Positions 1 through 8,656 of a stretch of 62,338 bases of DNA are shown one piece after another. Under the pieces are notes generated by a model. It ran no database searches. It was given only the letters and a program-made list of their open reading frames with translations, and had not been told where the DNA came from. Both the position numbers and the translations under genes were made by a program. The DNA lies in contig JAGWVC010000005.1 in the NCBI GenBank assembly GCA_018971065.1, positions 1 through 62,338 of the forward strand, read 5' to 3'. Each line of letters starts with the position of its first letter. The first letter of the stretch is position 1. Source of the DNA: Sphingomonadales bacterium (GTDB lineage: Bacteria; Pseudomonadota; Alphaproteobacteria; Sphingomonadales; Sphingomonadaceae).

Positions 1-180
1 GGGTGGCAGGCGCTGGAGGCGGAACTGGCGGCGGACGGCTGGCCGATCGCCTATTCGACGCTGACCGGCGATTTCATCGATGCCTATTACGTGAAGGCGC
101 CGGAGCTGGGGCACTATCTGGAATATGTGCGGCCACTGGCGGCGGGGCTGGCGTTCTATGCCGGCGTGCCGGCGAACTGA
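1..180 (+). CDS. VOC/glyoxalase-like protein, C-terminal fragment
   Basis: This is the last 59 codons of a gene that begins before the window. Reading frame 1 is open from the first base to a TGA at 178-180. The end, with an acidic-aromatic LGHYLEYV segment followed by LAAGLAFYAGVP, looks like the C-terminus of vicinal-oxygen-chelate (glyoxalase/dioxygenase-like) proteins, where the glutamate of the EYV segment is often a metal ligand. The P450 gene starts 11 bases downstream, so the two are probably co-transcribed. The substrate cannot be inferred, and only the final half-domain is visible, so the family call is tentative. Confidence 0.6.
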   Translation, partial: GWQALEAELAADGWPIAYSTLTGDFIDAYYVKAPELGHYLEYVRPLAAGLAFYAGVPAN

Positions 181-191
181 GAGGCAAGGCA

Positions 192-1394
192 ATGGACATT
201 CCCGGCCATGTTCCCGCCGAATGCGTGTGGAACCACGATTTCGCGGCATTCCTGCACCAAGGCGACGACCCGTATCTGGCGGGGGCACGGCTGCATGACG
301 GGCCGGGGCTGATCTGGTGCCCCACCGCCGCGCATGGCCGCCCGGCGTGGATATTCACGCAGGATGCGCTGATCCGCGAGGGGTTCGGCGATTGGGAGCG
401 GTTTTCCAGCCAGCGCGGGGCGAATGCGGCGGTGATGGATTCAAGCTGGCTGCTGCTGCCGGTGGAGGCGGACAAGCCCGACCATCACCATTACCGGCAG
501 GTGCTGCATCCGCTGTTCACGCCATCCGCGATCAACCACCGCGCCTCGGCCGTGCAGGCGCTGTGCGACGAGCTGATCGGCGCGTTCGTGGACCGGGGGC
601 ATTGCGAGTTCATCGGCGAGTTTGCCGGCATCCTGCCCAATGCCATCGTCATATCGCTGCTGGGGATGCCGGGCGATGCGCTGCCGCAGTTCCTGGCGTG
701 GGAGCATGACATCATCCACGGCGCCACGGTGGAGGCGCGCTATGCCGCCAGCGTGGCGGTGATCGACTACCTGAAGGCGTTCATTGCCGAGAAGCAGACG
801 CGGCCAGAGGGCGCGACCGACGTGATGCTGGCGATCCTGAACGGGCGGATGCCGGACCGGGCGTTCACGCAGGGCGAGATACTGGGGTTCGTCTACCTGT
901 TGTTCGTGGCCGGGTTGGACACGGTCTATTCGACGCTGGGGTGGATCATGCGCGAACTGGCGCGCGACCAGGCGTTGCAGGCGCGGCTGCGGGACGATTT
1001 CTCGCTGATTCCTGCCGCGATCGAGGAATTCACCCGCGCGTTCGGGGTTTCGGCGCCGTCGCGCACGGTGGCGAAGGACATGGTGTTCCACGGCGTACCG
1101 ATGAAGGCCGGCGAGGCGGTGCTGCTGCCGACGTTCCTGGCCGGGCGCGATCCGCGGGCATGGGCAGACCCACACGTGATCGACATCGCCCGGCGGCCCC
1201 GCCACGTGACCTTCGGCACCGGCCCGCACGTGTGTCTGGGCGTGCATCTGGCCAAGCGCGAGATGAAGATCATGCTGGAGGCGTTCCTGGGGCGGATGCG
1301 GAATATCCGGCGGCCCGAGGGCGGGCGCTATGAATATCACACGACCAACACCATCGGGGTCGACGTGCTCGATCTGGAATGGGACCCGGCCTGA
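192..1394 (+). CDS. Cytochrome P450
   Basis: A 400-residue soluble bacterial-type P450 monooxygenase. The sequence shows the I-helix oxygen-activation motif (VAGLDT, about residue 240), the K-helix ExxR (EFTR, about 283) and the heme-thiolate loop FGTGPHVCLG with the ligand at Cys348. ATG 192 was chosen over in-frame upstream codons because a purine-rich GAGGCAAGG sits just before it and the preceding gene ends at 180. It lies between a VOC-type gene and an SDR gene on the same strand, which suggests a small catabolic operon. No ferredoxin or reductase gene is adjacent, so electron-transfer partners must be encoded elsewhere. The substrate is unknown. Confidence 0.93.
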   Translation: MDIPGHVPAECVWNHDFAAFLHQGDDPYLAGARLHDGPGLIWCPTAAHGRPAWIFTQDALIREGFGDWERFSSQRGANAAVMDSSWLLLPVEADKPDHHHYRQVLHPLFTPSAINHRASAVQALCDELIGAFVDRGHCEFIGEFAGILPNAIVISLLGMPGDALPQFLAWEHDIIHGATVEARYAASVAVIDYLKAFIAEKQTRPEGATDVMLAILNGRMPDRAFTQGEILGFVYLLFVAGLDTVYSTLGWIMRELARDQALQARLRDDFSLIPAAIEEFTRAFGVSAPSRTVAKDMVFHGVPMKAGEAVLLPTFLAGRDPRAWADPHVIDIARRPRHVTFGTGPHVCLGVHLAKREMKIMLEAFLGRMRNIRRPEGGRYEYHTTNTIGVDVLDLEWDPA

Positions 1395-1408
1395 AGGGAG
1401 CGAAGGCG

Positions 1409-2338
1409 ATGAAGATACTTGTAGTCGGCGGGGCCGGGTTCGTGGGCAGTGCAACCACGCTGCTGCTGCACGATGCCGGGCATGAGGTGACGATCATGTC
1501 GCGCAACCGGCCCGCGCCGGGATCGCGGCTGGACGAGGTGGCGTTCGTCGCGGGGAACTATATCCACGACGATTTCAGCGATGGGCGGGTGCTGGAAGGG
1601 TTCGAGGGGCTGGTGTTCTGCGCGGGCAGCGACATGGGCAACTTCACGCCTGACGGCGGCGGCGCCTCGGAGGCCGAATTCTTCGAGAAGGCGAACATCG
1701 AGGCGCTGCCGCGCTTCTTTGCGGCGGCGAAGCGCGCCGGGGTGAAGCGCAGCGTCTACATGGGAAGCTGGTATTCCTATGTCGCGCCGCAGGTGATCGA
1801 CCATATTCCCTATGTGCGGTCGCGCCACCTGTCGGACGCGGCGATCCGCGCGCTGAGCGGGCCGGATTTCAATGTGTGCAGTTGCGCGCTACCGTGGATC
1901 GTCGGCCATACGCCGGGGGTGCCGGTGGCGCACTGGCACGCGCTGACCCGGCTGGCGCAGGGCCGGCTGCCGGGGGTGCCCGACGCGGCACCGGTGGGTG
2001 GTGCCAACTTCATGTCCAGCCGGGCGGTGGCGCAGTGCATGCTGGGCGGGCTGGAACGCGGGGAATCGGGCAAGTCCTACCTGATCGGCGACGAGAACAT
2101 GAGCTGGAAGGCGTTCTTCGAGCTATGGTACGCCGAGGCCGGGCGGCCGATCGACCTGCCGGTGGCGAGGGGCAATGCGCTGGTGCCGGACTATGCGCTG
2201 GAATACCTGGACTTCGGCAGCAGCGATTATCACCAGCCCGACGATGAGGTGGCGCTGCTGGGCTATCAGCGCGGCACGCTGCGGCAGACGGTGAAAGATG
2301 CGTTCGCGTATTATGCGGGGCTGCCGGTGGCCGTTTGA
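1409..2338 (+). CDS. NAD-dependent epimerase/dehydratase-like SDR
   Basis: A 309-residue extended-SDR-type oxidoreductase. The N-terminus carries the nucleotide-binding glycine motif GGAGFVGS (residues about 7-14) after a hydrophobic beta strand. The ATG at 1409 follows AAGGGAGCGAAGGCG, a good ribosome binding site 14 bases after the P450 stop, so it is likely the third gene of the VOC-P450 operon. The expected YxxxK active site is not obvious: the best-placed candidate, IPYVRSRH, reads YxxxR. It may be an atypical SDR that binds NAD(P) without classical catalysis, or a reductase acting on the P450 product. The substrate is not recognisable. Confidence 0.82.
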   Translation: MKILVVGGAGFVGSATTLLLHDAGHEVTIMSRNRPAPGSRLDEVAFVAGNYIHDDFSDGRVLEGFEGLVFCAGSDMGNFTPDGGGASEAEFFEKANIEALPRFFAAAKRAGVKRSVYMGSWYSYVAPQVIDHIPYVRSRHLSDAAIRALSGPDFNVCSCALPWIVGHTPGVPVAHWHALTRLAQGRLPGVPDAAPVGGANFMSSRAVAQCMLGGLERGESGKSYLIGDENMSWKAFFELWYAEAGRPIDLPVARGNALVPDYALEYLDFGSSDYHQPDDEVALLGYQRGTLRQTVKDAFAYYAGLPVAV

Positions 2339-2363
2339 CGGATTTGAAGAAGAAAGTCGAAAT

Positions 2364-2384
2364 TCTGGGGCCTTAGGCCCCAGA
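2364..2384. terminator. Hairpin between converging operons
   Basis: A perfect 9 bp stem (TCTGGGGCC/GGCCCCAGA) with a TTA loop, 26 bases after the stop of the + strand SDR. It has no long T-run, but its position between converging operons suggests transcription termination. Confidence 0.5.
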
Positions 2385-2509
2385 CCCCATTACCTTTGCG
2401 TTGTGCAGTCGGCTTCGTTGGGTTCGTATTGCCGCGTAGCGGCCATATAGCCTGCGGCGCATTGGCACTGGGTCAGCAGGCATACGCAACGCCAAGGTTA
2501 TCGGGGGTG

Positions 2510-2530
2510 CAGGGGGAATGATTCCCCCTG
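2510..2530. terminator. Second hairpin between converging operons
   Basis: CAGGGGGAAT and ATTCCCCCTG pair perfectly around a single G. It lies 15 bases beyond the stop of the - strand SDR gene, so it probably ends the LLM-P450-SDR transcript. The 2385-2509 stretch between the two hairpins holds no recognisable gene. Confidence 0.5.
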
Positions 2531-2544
2531 CCTGTTCCTGTTCT

Positions 2545-3477
2545 TCACTCCACCCCGTCGTACGCCCGCAACCCCCACCCACTGGTGTCCATCGCCGCCA
2601 GGCCGACCACCACCGCGCCTTGCGTATCCATCACTTCCGACCAGCGCGCGGCGATGGTGTCCGGCGTGTGGGCGCGGTCGTTGAAGCCGACGGTGCGGGT
2701 GATGGTGCAGCGCTGGACTTCGCCGCCGACCGAATCGATGCATTCGCCGGTGACGGGGCAGGCCTCGTGGGCAAGGAAGGCGACGGCGGGCGAGGACAGT
2801 TCGGGCGGCAGGGTCTGCTTGGCGTGCGCGAGCAGCGGGGAATCGTCCTCCAGCGTGGAGATGACGAGGCGGGTGTAGCCGCCGGGGCTGACCGCGTTGA
2901 CCTTGACCCCGAAGCGTTCGCCCTCGGCGGCCAGCGCGCGGGTCATCGACCATACGCCGCCCTTGCTGGCGGCATAGGCGACCTGTTCGGCAAAGCCGGT
3001 CATCGATGACGAGGTGATGTTGACGATGCGGCCATAGCCCGCCGCCTTCATCACCGGGAACGCGGCGCGGCTGACCCAGATGGTGCCCATCAGGTTGACG
3101 TCGATATGGCGCTGGATGTCGCGCGGGCTGATCGTGTCGAACGGGGCGCCGATCGAGATGCCGGCGTTGTTGACGACGATGTCGAGCCTGCCGAACGCGT
3201 CGAGCGCGGCTTTGACGATCGCCTCGCCGCCTTCGGGGGTGGTGACGCTGTCGGTGTTGGCGACAGCCTTGCCGCCCATGCCGCGGATTTCGGCGGCGAC
3301 GGCTTCGGCCGAGGCTTCGCCCGGATAGTGCCGCGCTTCGGGATCGCGACCGATGTCGTTGATGACCAGCGCCGCGCCGCGCGAGGCCAGCAGCAGCGCA
3401 TGGGCGCGGCCGAGGCTGGGGTTGCCGCCGGCGCCGGTGACGATAGCGACGCGGCCGTCGAAGCGAAGCTGGGTCAT
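2545..3477 (-). CDS. SDR family oxidoreductase, MFE-2/HSD17B4-like
   Basis: A 310-residue classical short-chain dehydrogenase. Visible motifs are the TGAGG..GR cofactor loop (residues about 14-22), VVNNAG in strand 4, and the catalytic triad in TSSSM..YAASKGG (Ser, Tyr, Lys). The long insert after the second strand (VINDIGRDPEARHY) and the segment EGGEAIVKAALDAFG resemble the dehydrogenase part of peroxisomal-type multifunctional enzymes, so a hydroxyacyl or hydroxysteroid substrate is plausible but not shown. The start overlaps the upstream P450 stop by three bases (ATGA), which implies translational coupling. It is the third gene of the LLM-P450-SDR operon. Confidence 0.9.
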   Translation of the reverse strand: MTQLRFDGRVAIVTGAGGNPSLGRAHALLLASRGAALVINDIGRDPEARHYPGEASAEAVAAEIRGMGGKAVANTDSVTTPEGGEAIVKAALDAFGRLDIVVNNAGISIGAPFDTISPRDIQRHIDVNLMGTIWVSRAAFPVMKAAGYGRIVNITSSSMTGFAEQVAYAASKGGVWSMTRALAAEGERFGVKVNAVSPGGYTRLVISTLEDDSPLLAHAKQTLPPELSSPAVAFLAHEACPVTGECIDSVGGEVQRCTITRTVGFNDRAHTPDTIAARWSEVMDTQGAVVVGLAAMDTSGWGLRAYDGVE

Positions 3478-4694
3478 GCGGCGGGTTCCTTTGCATCGGT
3501 GAAGGTGATCGGCAGGCCGGTGATTCCCCAGGCGCCGGGGAACGGGCGGAAGCCTTGCGGGCCGGGCGAGGTGGGGTCCAGCAGGCGCCGGGCGATCAGG
3601 TGCAGGCCTTCGTGAATCTGGGCGCGGGCGATGTATTGCCCCAGGCACATATGCGCGCCCAGCCCGAAGCCGATGTGCGGCACGGTGCGCTGCGCGTCGG
3701 GATCGAACCGGTCGGCGGCGTCGGTGTAGCGCGGGTCGTGAGTGGCGACGCTCATCGGGAACAGCACCAGCGTGCCTTCGGGGAAGGTCACGTCGCGGTA
3801 GGTTACGGTGTCGGCGGCGATGCGGGTGGTGGCGGTGGTGGAGGCATAGCGGAACGATTCCTCGACCACGCGCCGGGCAAAATCGTGATCGGTGGCGCAG
3901 CGGCGATAGCTTTCGGGGTTTTCCAGCAGCAGCCGCATCGTCAGCGTCAGCATGTTCTTCGAGGTGTCGTAGCCGGCGACGAACAGGAAGATCAGCAGGT
4001 CGGCCAGTTCGCGGTCGTCGAGTCCGCCTTGTGCGTGAAAGCCGAGCAGCAGGTCGAGCAGGTCCGGCTCGCCGACGGCGCGCGGCGCGGCGCGGCGCTG
4101 GGCGATGAGGCCATCGACGAACGCCTCCATCGTCACCACGCCCTGCTGCATGGCGGGCAGGAAGCGTGGGTCCATGCTGGCGGACAGGCCGATGGCTTCC
4201 ATCGCGTCGCGCAAGCCGGGGATGACGGCGGGATCGGCGCCGATCAGGCGGCACATCACCGTGATCGGGAACCACGAGGCAAATTCCTCGAAATCGAACG
4301 ATTGGCGTGGCGCCCACTGGTCCAGCAGTTCGCTGATGGTCTGCCGCATCAGCGGGCGGTGGGCGTTGGCCTGGCGCGGGGTGAAGGCGGGGGCCAGCAG
4401 GCTGCGCACGCGGGCGTGCTGGGCGCCGCCCATCGACAGCATGTGGCGCTTCTGGAATTCGCCCCAGGGGGTGCCGTCGGCATTGAACAGCGCGGCGAAA
4501 CCGGCATAGGGCATCAGCCACTTGCCTTGCGCCTCCATCGCGTAGAGGTCGCGGATCGCCTGGCAATCGGTGATGACATAGCCGCCCGACCAGCGTGCCA
4601 GCCACGGGTGCGCGGCGCGGGCGCGGGCGAATTCGGGGAACGGGTCGGCGGCGAAGGCGTCGGTCTCGACCGCGAGGAAGGGAAGTTCGCTCAT
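3474..4694 (-). CDS. Cytochrome P450
   Basis: A second soluble P450, 406 residues and clearly distinct from the one at 192. The heme loop reads FGLGAHMCLG with the thiolate at Cys350, the I-helix has FVAGYDT, and the K-helix ExxR is ESFR. It is the middle gene of a three-gene operon whose junctions are both ATGA overlaps (4691-4694 and 3474-3477), so the LLM monooxygenase, this P450 and the SDR are probably made in fixed proportion and act on one compound in sequence: oxygenation, then alcohol oxidation. The substrate is unknown, and no ferredoxin is nearby. Confidence 0.93.
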   Translation of the reverse strand: MSELPFLAVETDAFAADPFPEFARARAAHPWLARWSGGYVITDCQAIRDLYAMEAQGKWLMPYAGFAALFNADGTPWGEFQKRHMLSMGGAQHARVRSLLAPAFTPRQANAHRPLMRQTISELLDQWAPRQSFDFEEFASWFPITVMCRLIGADPAVIPGLRDAMEAIGLSASMDPRFLPAMQQGVVTMEAFVDGLIAQRRAAPRAVGEPDLLDLLLGFHAQGGLDDRELADLLIFLFVAGYDTSKNMLTLTMRLLLENPESYRRCATDHDFARRVVEESFRYASTTATTRIAADTVTYRDVTFPEGTLVLFPMSVATHDPRYTDAADRFDPDAQRTVPHIGFGLGAHMCLGQYIARAQIHEGLHLIARRLLDPTSPGPQGFRPFPGAWGITGLPITFTDAKEPAA

Positions 4695-5848
4695 GCCTTG
4701 CGCCCCGTCTTCGCTTCCCACGCGGCGAAGGCGGCGGCGGCGCCCTTCTCGCGTTCGGATTCCAGCCGGTCGATGTTGCCGGCTAGCGCGGCATAGCTGG
4801 ACTGGCGGTTGCGGTTGGTGCCCGCGAAATGCGGCATGACGAAGCGGGCGTAAAGCTCGTAGGAGCGTTTCGTCTCGTCCCATTCGGCCCAGTTGTGCGC
4901 CTGGAACAGGATGACGCCGAATTCGCCCTGCTTGGCTTGCAGCTTCTCGATCATGGCGATGGCATCGTCGGGCGTGCCGATGACGGCGCGGCCGGCGTTG
5001 ACCATGATCTCGGCCACATCGCCGCCCGCCATGCCGCGCATTCCGGCGGGGGCAACGCGATCGAAGTATTCGGCCCAGCGGGCGATGCCGTCGCGCACAT
5101 CGGCGCGCGCCTGTTCGCGGGTGGCGGCGATGTGCATGGGGACGACGAGGCGCAGTTTCGCCGGGTCCATGACATGGCCGTGTTCGGCGGCGACCTGTTG
5201 CGCGATCTTCCAGTTCTCGTCCAGCACGTCGAACCCGGCGGTTTCGGTGGCGGCGACGCAGAGCATCCCGAAGCCGTGGCGGCCCGCCAGCATCCCGCCC
5301 GAGGGGGTGATGGCGCTGGCGACGGCGATTTCGGGGTGGGGCAGGGTATAGGGCCGCAGGTGGGTGCGGGCCTTGTCCAGCGTGTACCAGCTTGTGCTGT
5401 GGGTGACTTCCTCGCCCGAAAGCAGCGGCACGATGATCTCTGCCACTTCGCTGAGCTTGTCGCGCAGGGACTTGATGTCCACCCCGATCATCTCGGCGTC
5501 GGTGGGCAGCAGGCCCGGCCCCATGCCGAACATGACCCGGCCCATCGTCATGTGATCGAGCTGAAGGATGCGGTTCGCGACCATCAGCGGGTTGTGATAG
5601 GGCATCGAGACGACCCCGGTGCCGAGGCGGATGCGATGCGTGCGCTCGGCCGCGGCGGCGATCATCAGTTCGGGCGAGCCGATGGTTTCCCAGCCGGTGG
5701 AGTGATGCTCGCCGAACCACACCTCGGCAAAGCCCAGTTTCTCGACATGCTCGACCAGTTCCAGATCGCGGCGCAGGCCGATCGTCGGGCTTTCGGTGAC
5801 ATCGTGGTACGGCGCCATGAACAGGCCGTGCTGGAGGTTGATCGGCAT
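4691..5848 (-). CDS. LLM class flavin-dependent oxidoreductase
   Basis: A 385-residue bacterial-luciferase-like TIM-barrel monooxygenase. Family hallmarks are the N-terminal LEHVEKLGFAEVWFGEHH segment, LGTGVVSMPYHNP, and RVMFGMGPG with a DAEMIGVD follow-on. Such enzymes use reduced FMN or F420 to oxygenate substrates such as aldehydes, ketones or alkanes. The ATG at 5848 follows GGGAG in the - strand leader. It is the first gene of an operon with an overlapping P450 and SDR. No flavin reductase is encoded nearby. The converging + strand operon also contains a P450 and an SDR, so the two units may serve one pathway. Confidence 0.9.
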   Translation of the reverse strand: MPINLQHGLFMAPYHDVTESPTIGLRRDLELVEHVEKLGFAEVWFGEHHSTGWETIGSPELMIAAAAERTHRIRLGTGVVSMPYHNPLMVANRILQLDHMTMGRVMFGMGPGLLPTDAEMIGVDIKSLRDKLSEVAEIIVPLLSGEEVTHSTSWYTLDKARTHLRPYTLPHPEIAVASAITPSGGMLAGRHGFGMLCVAATETAGFDVLDENWKIAQQVAAEHGHVMDPAKLRLVVPMHIAATREQARADVRDGIARWAEYFDRVAPAGMRGMAGGDVAEIMVNAGRAVIGTPDDAIAMIEKLQAKQGEFGVILFQAHNWAEWDETKRSYELYARFVMPHFAGTNRNRQSSYAALAGNIDRLESEREKGAAAAFAAWEAKTGRKA

Positions 5849-5981
5849 CGTGGAACTCCCGGTGGGCGGACCTTGCGGCGGCCCGGCTTTGCGTGGGAGG
5901 ATTGCACGGGGGAAGGCGCGATCAAGGTCTTATCGGGCAGGGGTGTTTGATTTTCAGGGCGTAAGCGCTCCGCAATGCGGT

Positions 5982-6032
5982 CCAAGCCATGCCACCGGAT
6001 GGCGCAAATGGCCATCCGGCGGCATGCCTTGG
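5982..6032. terminator. Long hairpin downstream of aqpZ
   Basis: Two arms of about 20 bases (5982-6003 and 6010-6032) pair with few mismatches around GCAAAT: CCAAG-CATGCC-CGGATGG against its complement. It lies 23 bases beyond the aqpZ stop and upstream of the LLM gene, so it probably ends aqpZ transcription and isolates the catabolic operon. Bases 5849-5981 hold nothing else recognisable. Confidence 0.6.
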
Positions 6033-6054
6033 TGGTTGCAAACGATCACGCCGA

Positions 6055-6750
6055 TCAATCGGCGGGCGGGGCTATCAGCGTCTTGTAGACAATGCCGCCC
6101 AGTGCGCCGCCGAGCAGTGGTGCCACCCAGAACAGCCAGAGTTGTTGCAGGGCCACGCCGCCTTCGATCAGCGCCGGGCCGGTGCTGCGCGCCGGGTTCA
6201 CCGACGTGTTCGTCACCGGAATCGAGATCAGGTGGATCAGCGTCAGACCAAGCCCGATCGCAATCGGCGCGAAGCCGGCCGGCGCCCGGGAATCGGTCGA
6301 GCCCATGATGATGATCAGAAAGAATGCAGTCAGCAGCACTTCGATGATGAGGGCCGCGTGGAGGTTGAAGCCGCCGGGCGAATGTTCGCCATAGCCGTTG
6401 CTGGCTAGACCACCGGTGTAGCCGGCCTTGCCGCTGGCGACGACATAGAGCAGCAGTGCCGCGAGCACGGCACCCACCACCTGCGCCACGACATACGGCA
6501 AAATCTTGGCTGCTGGAAAGCGCCCGCCGGCCCACAGGCCCACCGTGACCGCCGGATTGAAATGCCCGCCCGAGACATGCCCGACGGCATAGGCCATCGT
6601 CAGCACGGTCAGGCCGAATGCGAAACTGACCCCGACGAAGCCGATACCGAGCGCCGGGAACGCCGCTGCCAGCACCGCGCTGCCACAACCCCCGAAGACA
6701 AGCCAGAACGTGCCGAACGTTTCGGCAAAAAGATCGTTGATGCCTTTCAT
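6055..6750 (-). CDS. aqpZ: Aquaporin Z
   Basis: A 231-residue major intrinsic protein that conducts water across the inner membrane. Both pore half-helix motifs are present: HFNPAVTVG in the first half and [12 protein letters not shown] in the second, the latter with the arginine of the selectivity filter. Six hydrophobic spans are visible. Two ATGs lie close together. I chose 6750 because the GGGAG site is 7 bases from it and only 1 base from the ATG at 6756, and because the resulting 231 residues match the usual AqpZ length. It is a single-gene unit followed by a strong hairpin. Confidence 0.95.
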   Translation of the reverse strand: MKGINDLFAETFGTFWLVFGGCGSAVLAAAFPALGIGFVGVSFAFGLTVLTMAYAVGHVSGGHFNPAVTVGLWAGGRFPAAKILPYVVAQVVGAVLAALLLYVVASGKAGYTGGLASNGYGEHSPGGFNLHAALIIEVLLTAFFLIIIMGSTDSRAPAGFAPIAIGLGLTLIHLISIPVTNTSVNPARSTGPALIEGGVALQQLWLFWVAPLLGGALGGIVYKTLIAPPAD

Positions 6751-6859
6751 GTTCATTCTCCCGTCGTCGTCATATACGACGGGCCGGCAGGTTATCGCGT
6801 TTAGGCGCAGCGTAAAGCAGTGATTGGCCGGCCTTACTGCCATCGGGGGCAGTTACGGA

Positions 6860-7897
6860 CTAACCCCCGAATTCCAGCACCTGATCCGGCGGCCTGTGCC
6901 CATCCATCCAGAATCGGATGTTGGCGATGACCTTTTCGCCGGCTTGTCCGCGTCCTTCCACCGTGGCGCTGCCGACGTGGGGGAACAGCACGACATTGGG
7001 CAGCTCCAGGAAGCGCGGGTCGATCCTGGGTTCGTGAAGGTAGACATCCAGCCCGGCACCGGCCAGGCGGCCTTCGGCGAGGGCCGCGATCAGCGCTTCC
7101 TCGTCCACCACGTCGCCGCGCGCGGTGTTGACCAGGAACGCGGTGGGCTTGAGCAGCGCGAGGCGCCGCGCATCGATCAGGTGGTGGGTGGCGGCGCCGG
7201 CGGGGCAGTGCAGGGTGACGATGTCGGCTTCGGCCAGCATCTTGTCGAGATCAGGCTCATGGCGGACGCCCAGCATGTTCTCGTGCGCGGCCGGCAGCCG
7301 GTGGCGGTTGTGATAGACGACATCGAGGCCGAAAGCGCGGGCGCGGTGCGCCACGGCCTGGCCGATGCGGCCCATGCCGACGATGGCGAGCCGTTTGCCG
7401 CCCAGCTTGTGGCCCAGCATCGCTGTGGGCCCCCAGCCCGACCATTCGCCGGCCAGCACCATGCGGGTGGCTTCGACGAGGCGGCGGGGCACGCTGATGA
7501 TCAGCGCCATCGTCAGGTCGGCGGTATCGTCGGTGAACACGCCGGGGGTGTTGGTGACGGGAATCTTGCGCGCGCGGGCGGCGGCAAGGTCGATGTGTTC
7601 GTAACCGGCGCCGAAGCTGGCGATCAGCTTCAACCGGCCGGTGCCGCCGTGTTCGCGATCATGCGCGTGGGCGATCATCTCGGCATCGATGCGGTCGGTG
7701 ACGGTGGGGACCAGCACGTCGCAATCCCGCATTGCCGCGATCAGTTGCGGGCGGGTGAGGGGGGTATCGTCGGGGTTCAGCGTCACGTCGAACAGTTCGG
7801 CCATGCGCGATTCGACCCCGGCGATCAGGCGGCGGGTGACGATGACCCGGGGTTTGCCGGTGAAGCGCGGGCCGGTGGGTTCGGTAACGACGGTCAT
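6860..7897 (-). CDS. D-2-hydroxyacid dehydrogenase
   Basis: A 345-residue NAD(P)-dependent dehydrogenase of the D-isomer-specific family, probably a glyoxylate/hydroxypyruvate reductase. The catalytic Arg is in NTARGDVVDEEAL, the Glu in GLDVYLHEP, and the His in the FPHVGSATVEGR loop. The nucleotide-binding motif GMGRIGQAVAHRARAFG lies in the middle. A family-typical SFGAGYEHIDL segment precedes it. It is divergent from the SH3 gene at 7993, and an 11-G tract lies in the shared 95 bp promoter interval. Substrate preference cannot be fixed from sequence alone. Confidence 0.92.
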   Translation of the reverse strand: MTVVTEPTGPRFTGKPRVIVTRRLIAGVESRMAELFDVTLNPDDTPLTRPQLIAAMRDCDVLVPTVTDRIDAEMIAHAHDREHGGTGRLKLIASFGAGYEHIDLAAARARKIPVTNTPGVFTDDTADLTMALIISVPRRLVEATRMVLAGEWSGWGPTAMLGHKLGGKRLAIVGMGRIGQAVAHRARAFGLDVVYHNRHRLPAAHENMLGVRHEPDLDKMLAEADIVTLHCPAGAATHHLIDARRLALLKPTAFLVNTARGDVVDEEALIAALAEGRLAGAGLDVYLHEPRIDPRFLELPNVVLFPHVGSATVEGRGQAGEKVIANIRFWMDGHRPPDQVLEFGG

Positions 7898-7911
7898 GCC
7901 TGCTGCTATGC

Positions 7912-7922
7912 GGGGGGGGGGG
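7912..7922. repeat. Run of 11 G in a divergent promoter region
   Basis: An uninterrupted homopolymer of 11 guanines sits 15 bases upstream of the D-2-hydroxyacid dehydrogenase start (- strand) and 71 bases before the SH3 gene (+). Tracts this long are prone to slipped-strand length changes. Confidence 0.9.
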
Positions 7923-7992
7923 CGGGGCGGTCAACAGGGTTTGCGGCTATCCGGGGTTGCCCGGAATCGAAAGCGCGGGGTATGGCGGCGCG

Positions 7993-8481
7993 ATGGCACG
8001 AAATCGCAAATGGTTGATCGGGCTGGCGCTGGTCGCGCTGGCCGGTCCGGTGCGCGCGGCGCACGACGAGAAGGACATTCCGTACTGGGGCTCGCTGCGC
8101 ACCGACAAGGCGAACAACGCCAACATGCGCGTGGGGCCGGGCGAGGACTACCGGATAAGCTGGATCTATCACCGCGCGCACCTGCCGCTGAAGGTGCTGC
8201 GGGCGATGGAAGGCTGGCGGCTGGTGGAAGACCCCGACGGCGCGCGCGGCTGGATTCTGGCCAAGTTCATCAGCCGCGAGCGGCATGGCTACGTCGTCGG
8301 CCATGATCCGGCCGAGATGCACGAGGCGCCCGACGCCGGGACGCGGCTGCTGTGGGTGCTGGAGCCGGGCGTGGTGGCCAAACTGGGCGATTGCGGCGAC
8401 GGCTGGTGCAAGGTGGAAATGAACGGGCGGGGCGGGTTCGTGAAGGAATCGGCGTTGTTCGGGGTGGCGGCGCTGAAATAA
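7993..8481 (+). CDS. Secreted SH3-domain protein
   Basis: A 162-residue exported protein. ATG 7993 starts a typical signal peptide (RNRK, then LIGLALVALAGPVRA, cleavage near residue 25). The mature part has two bacterial SH3-like domains: the first around NMRVGPGEDYRISWIYHRAHLPLKV, ending in GWILAKFISR, and the second around APDAGTRLLWVLEPGVVAKL, ending in FVKESALFGV. This architecture is common in periplasmic proteins that bind peptidoglycan or peptides. The in-frame start at 7957 would put charged residues ahead of the signal peptide, so it was rejected. The stop codon is directly followed by a structured repeat. Confidence 0.85.
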   Translation: MARNRKWLIGLALVALAGPVRAAHDEKDIPYWGSLRTDKANNANMRVGPGEDYRISWIYHRAHLPLKVLRAMEGWRLVEDPDGARGWILAKFISRERHGYVVGHDPAEMHEAPDAGTRLLWVLEPGVVAKLGDCGDGWCKVEMNGRGGFVKESALFGVAALK

Positions 8482-8583
8482 GCGATCGCTTGTCGATCGC
8501 GACCACAGCCAGACTCCGTCAGTTCAACGTTGCCGCGACCAGCGGCAACACTGCTGGGAGGCTCGTTCAGCCGATACGGGGCG
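8482..8583 (+). repeat. Structured dispersed repeat, copy A
   Basis: One of three copies of a ~100 bp element (the others are at 9367-9465, inverted, and 47023-47118). Hairpin 1 is GCGATCG-CTTGT-CGATCGC at 8482-8500, directly after the SH3 gene stop. Hairpin 2 is GTTGCCGC-GACCA-GCGGCAAC at 8529-8549. Between them is AGACTCCGTCAGTTCAAC, largely shared by all copies. The element ends near CGATACGGGG. Stem sequences differ between copies while pairing is kept. Confidence 0.85.
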
Positions 8584-8656
8584 TTGGGGTTGGAATTTGG
8601 TGATTGAGTAAACTGGCACCGTAATTTCGTAATTCCCAGAATTTAATTCGTCTAAG

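Noticed and set aside
8482..8583. Structured repeat as a simple rho-independent terminator
   Set aside because: Neither hairpin is followed by a T-run, two hairpins and the stretch between them are conserved, and one copy lies upstream of a gene.
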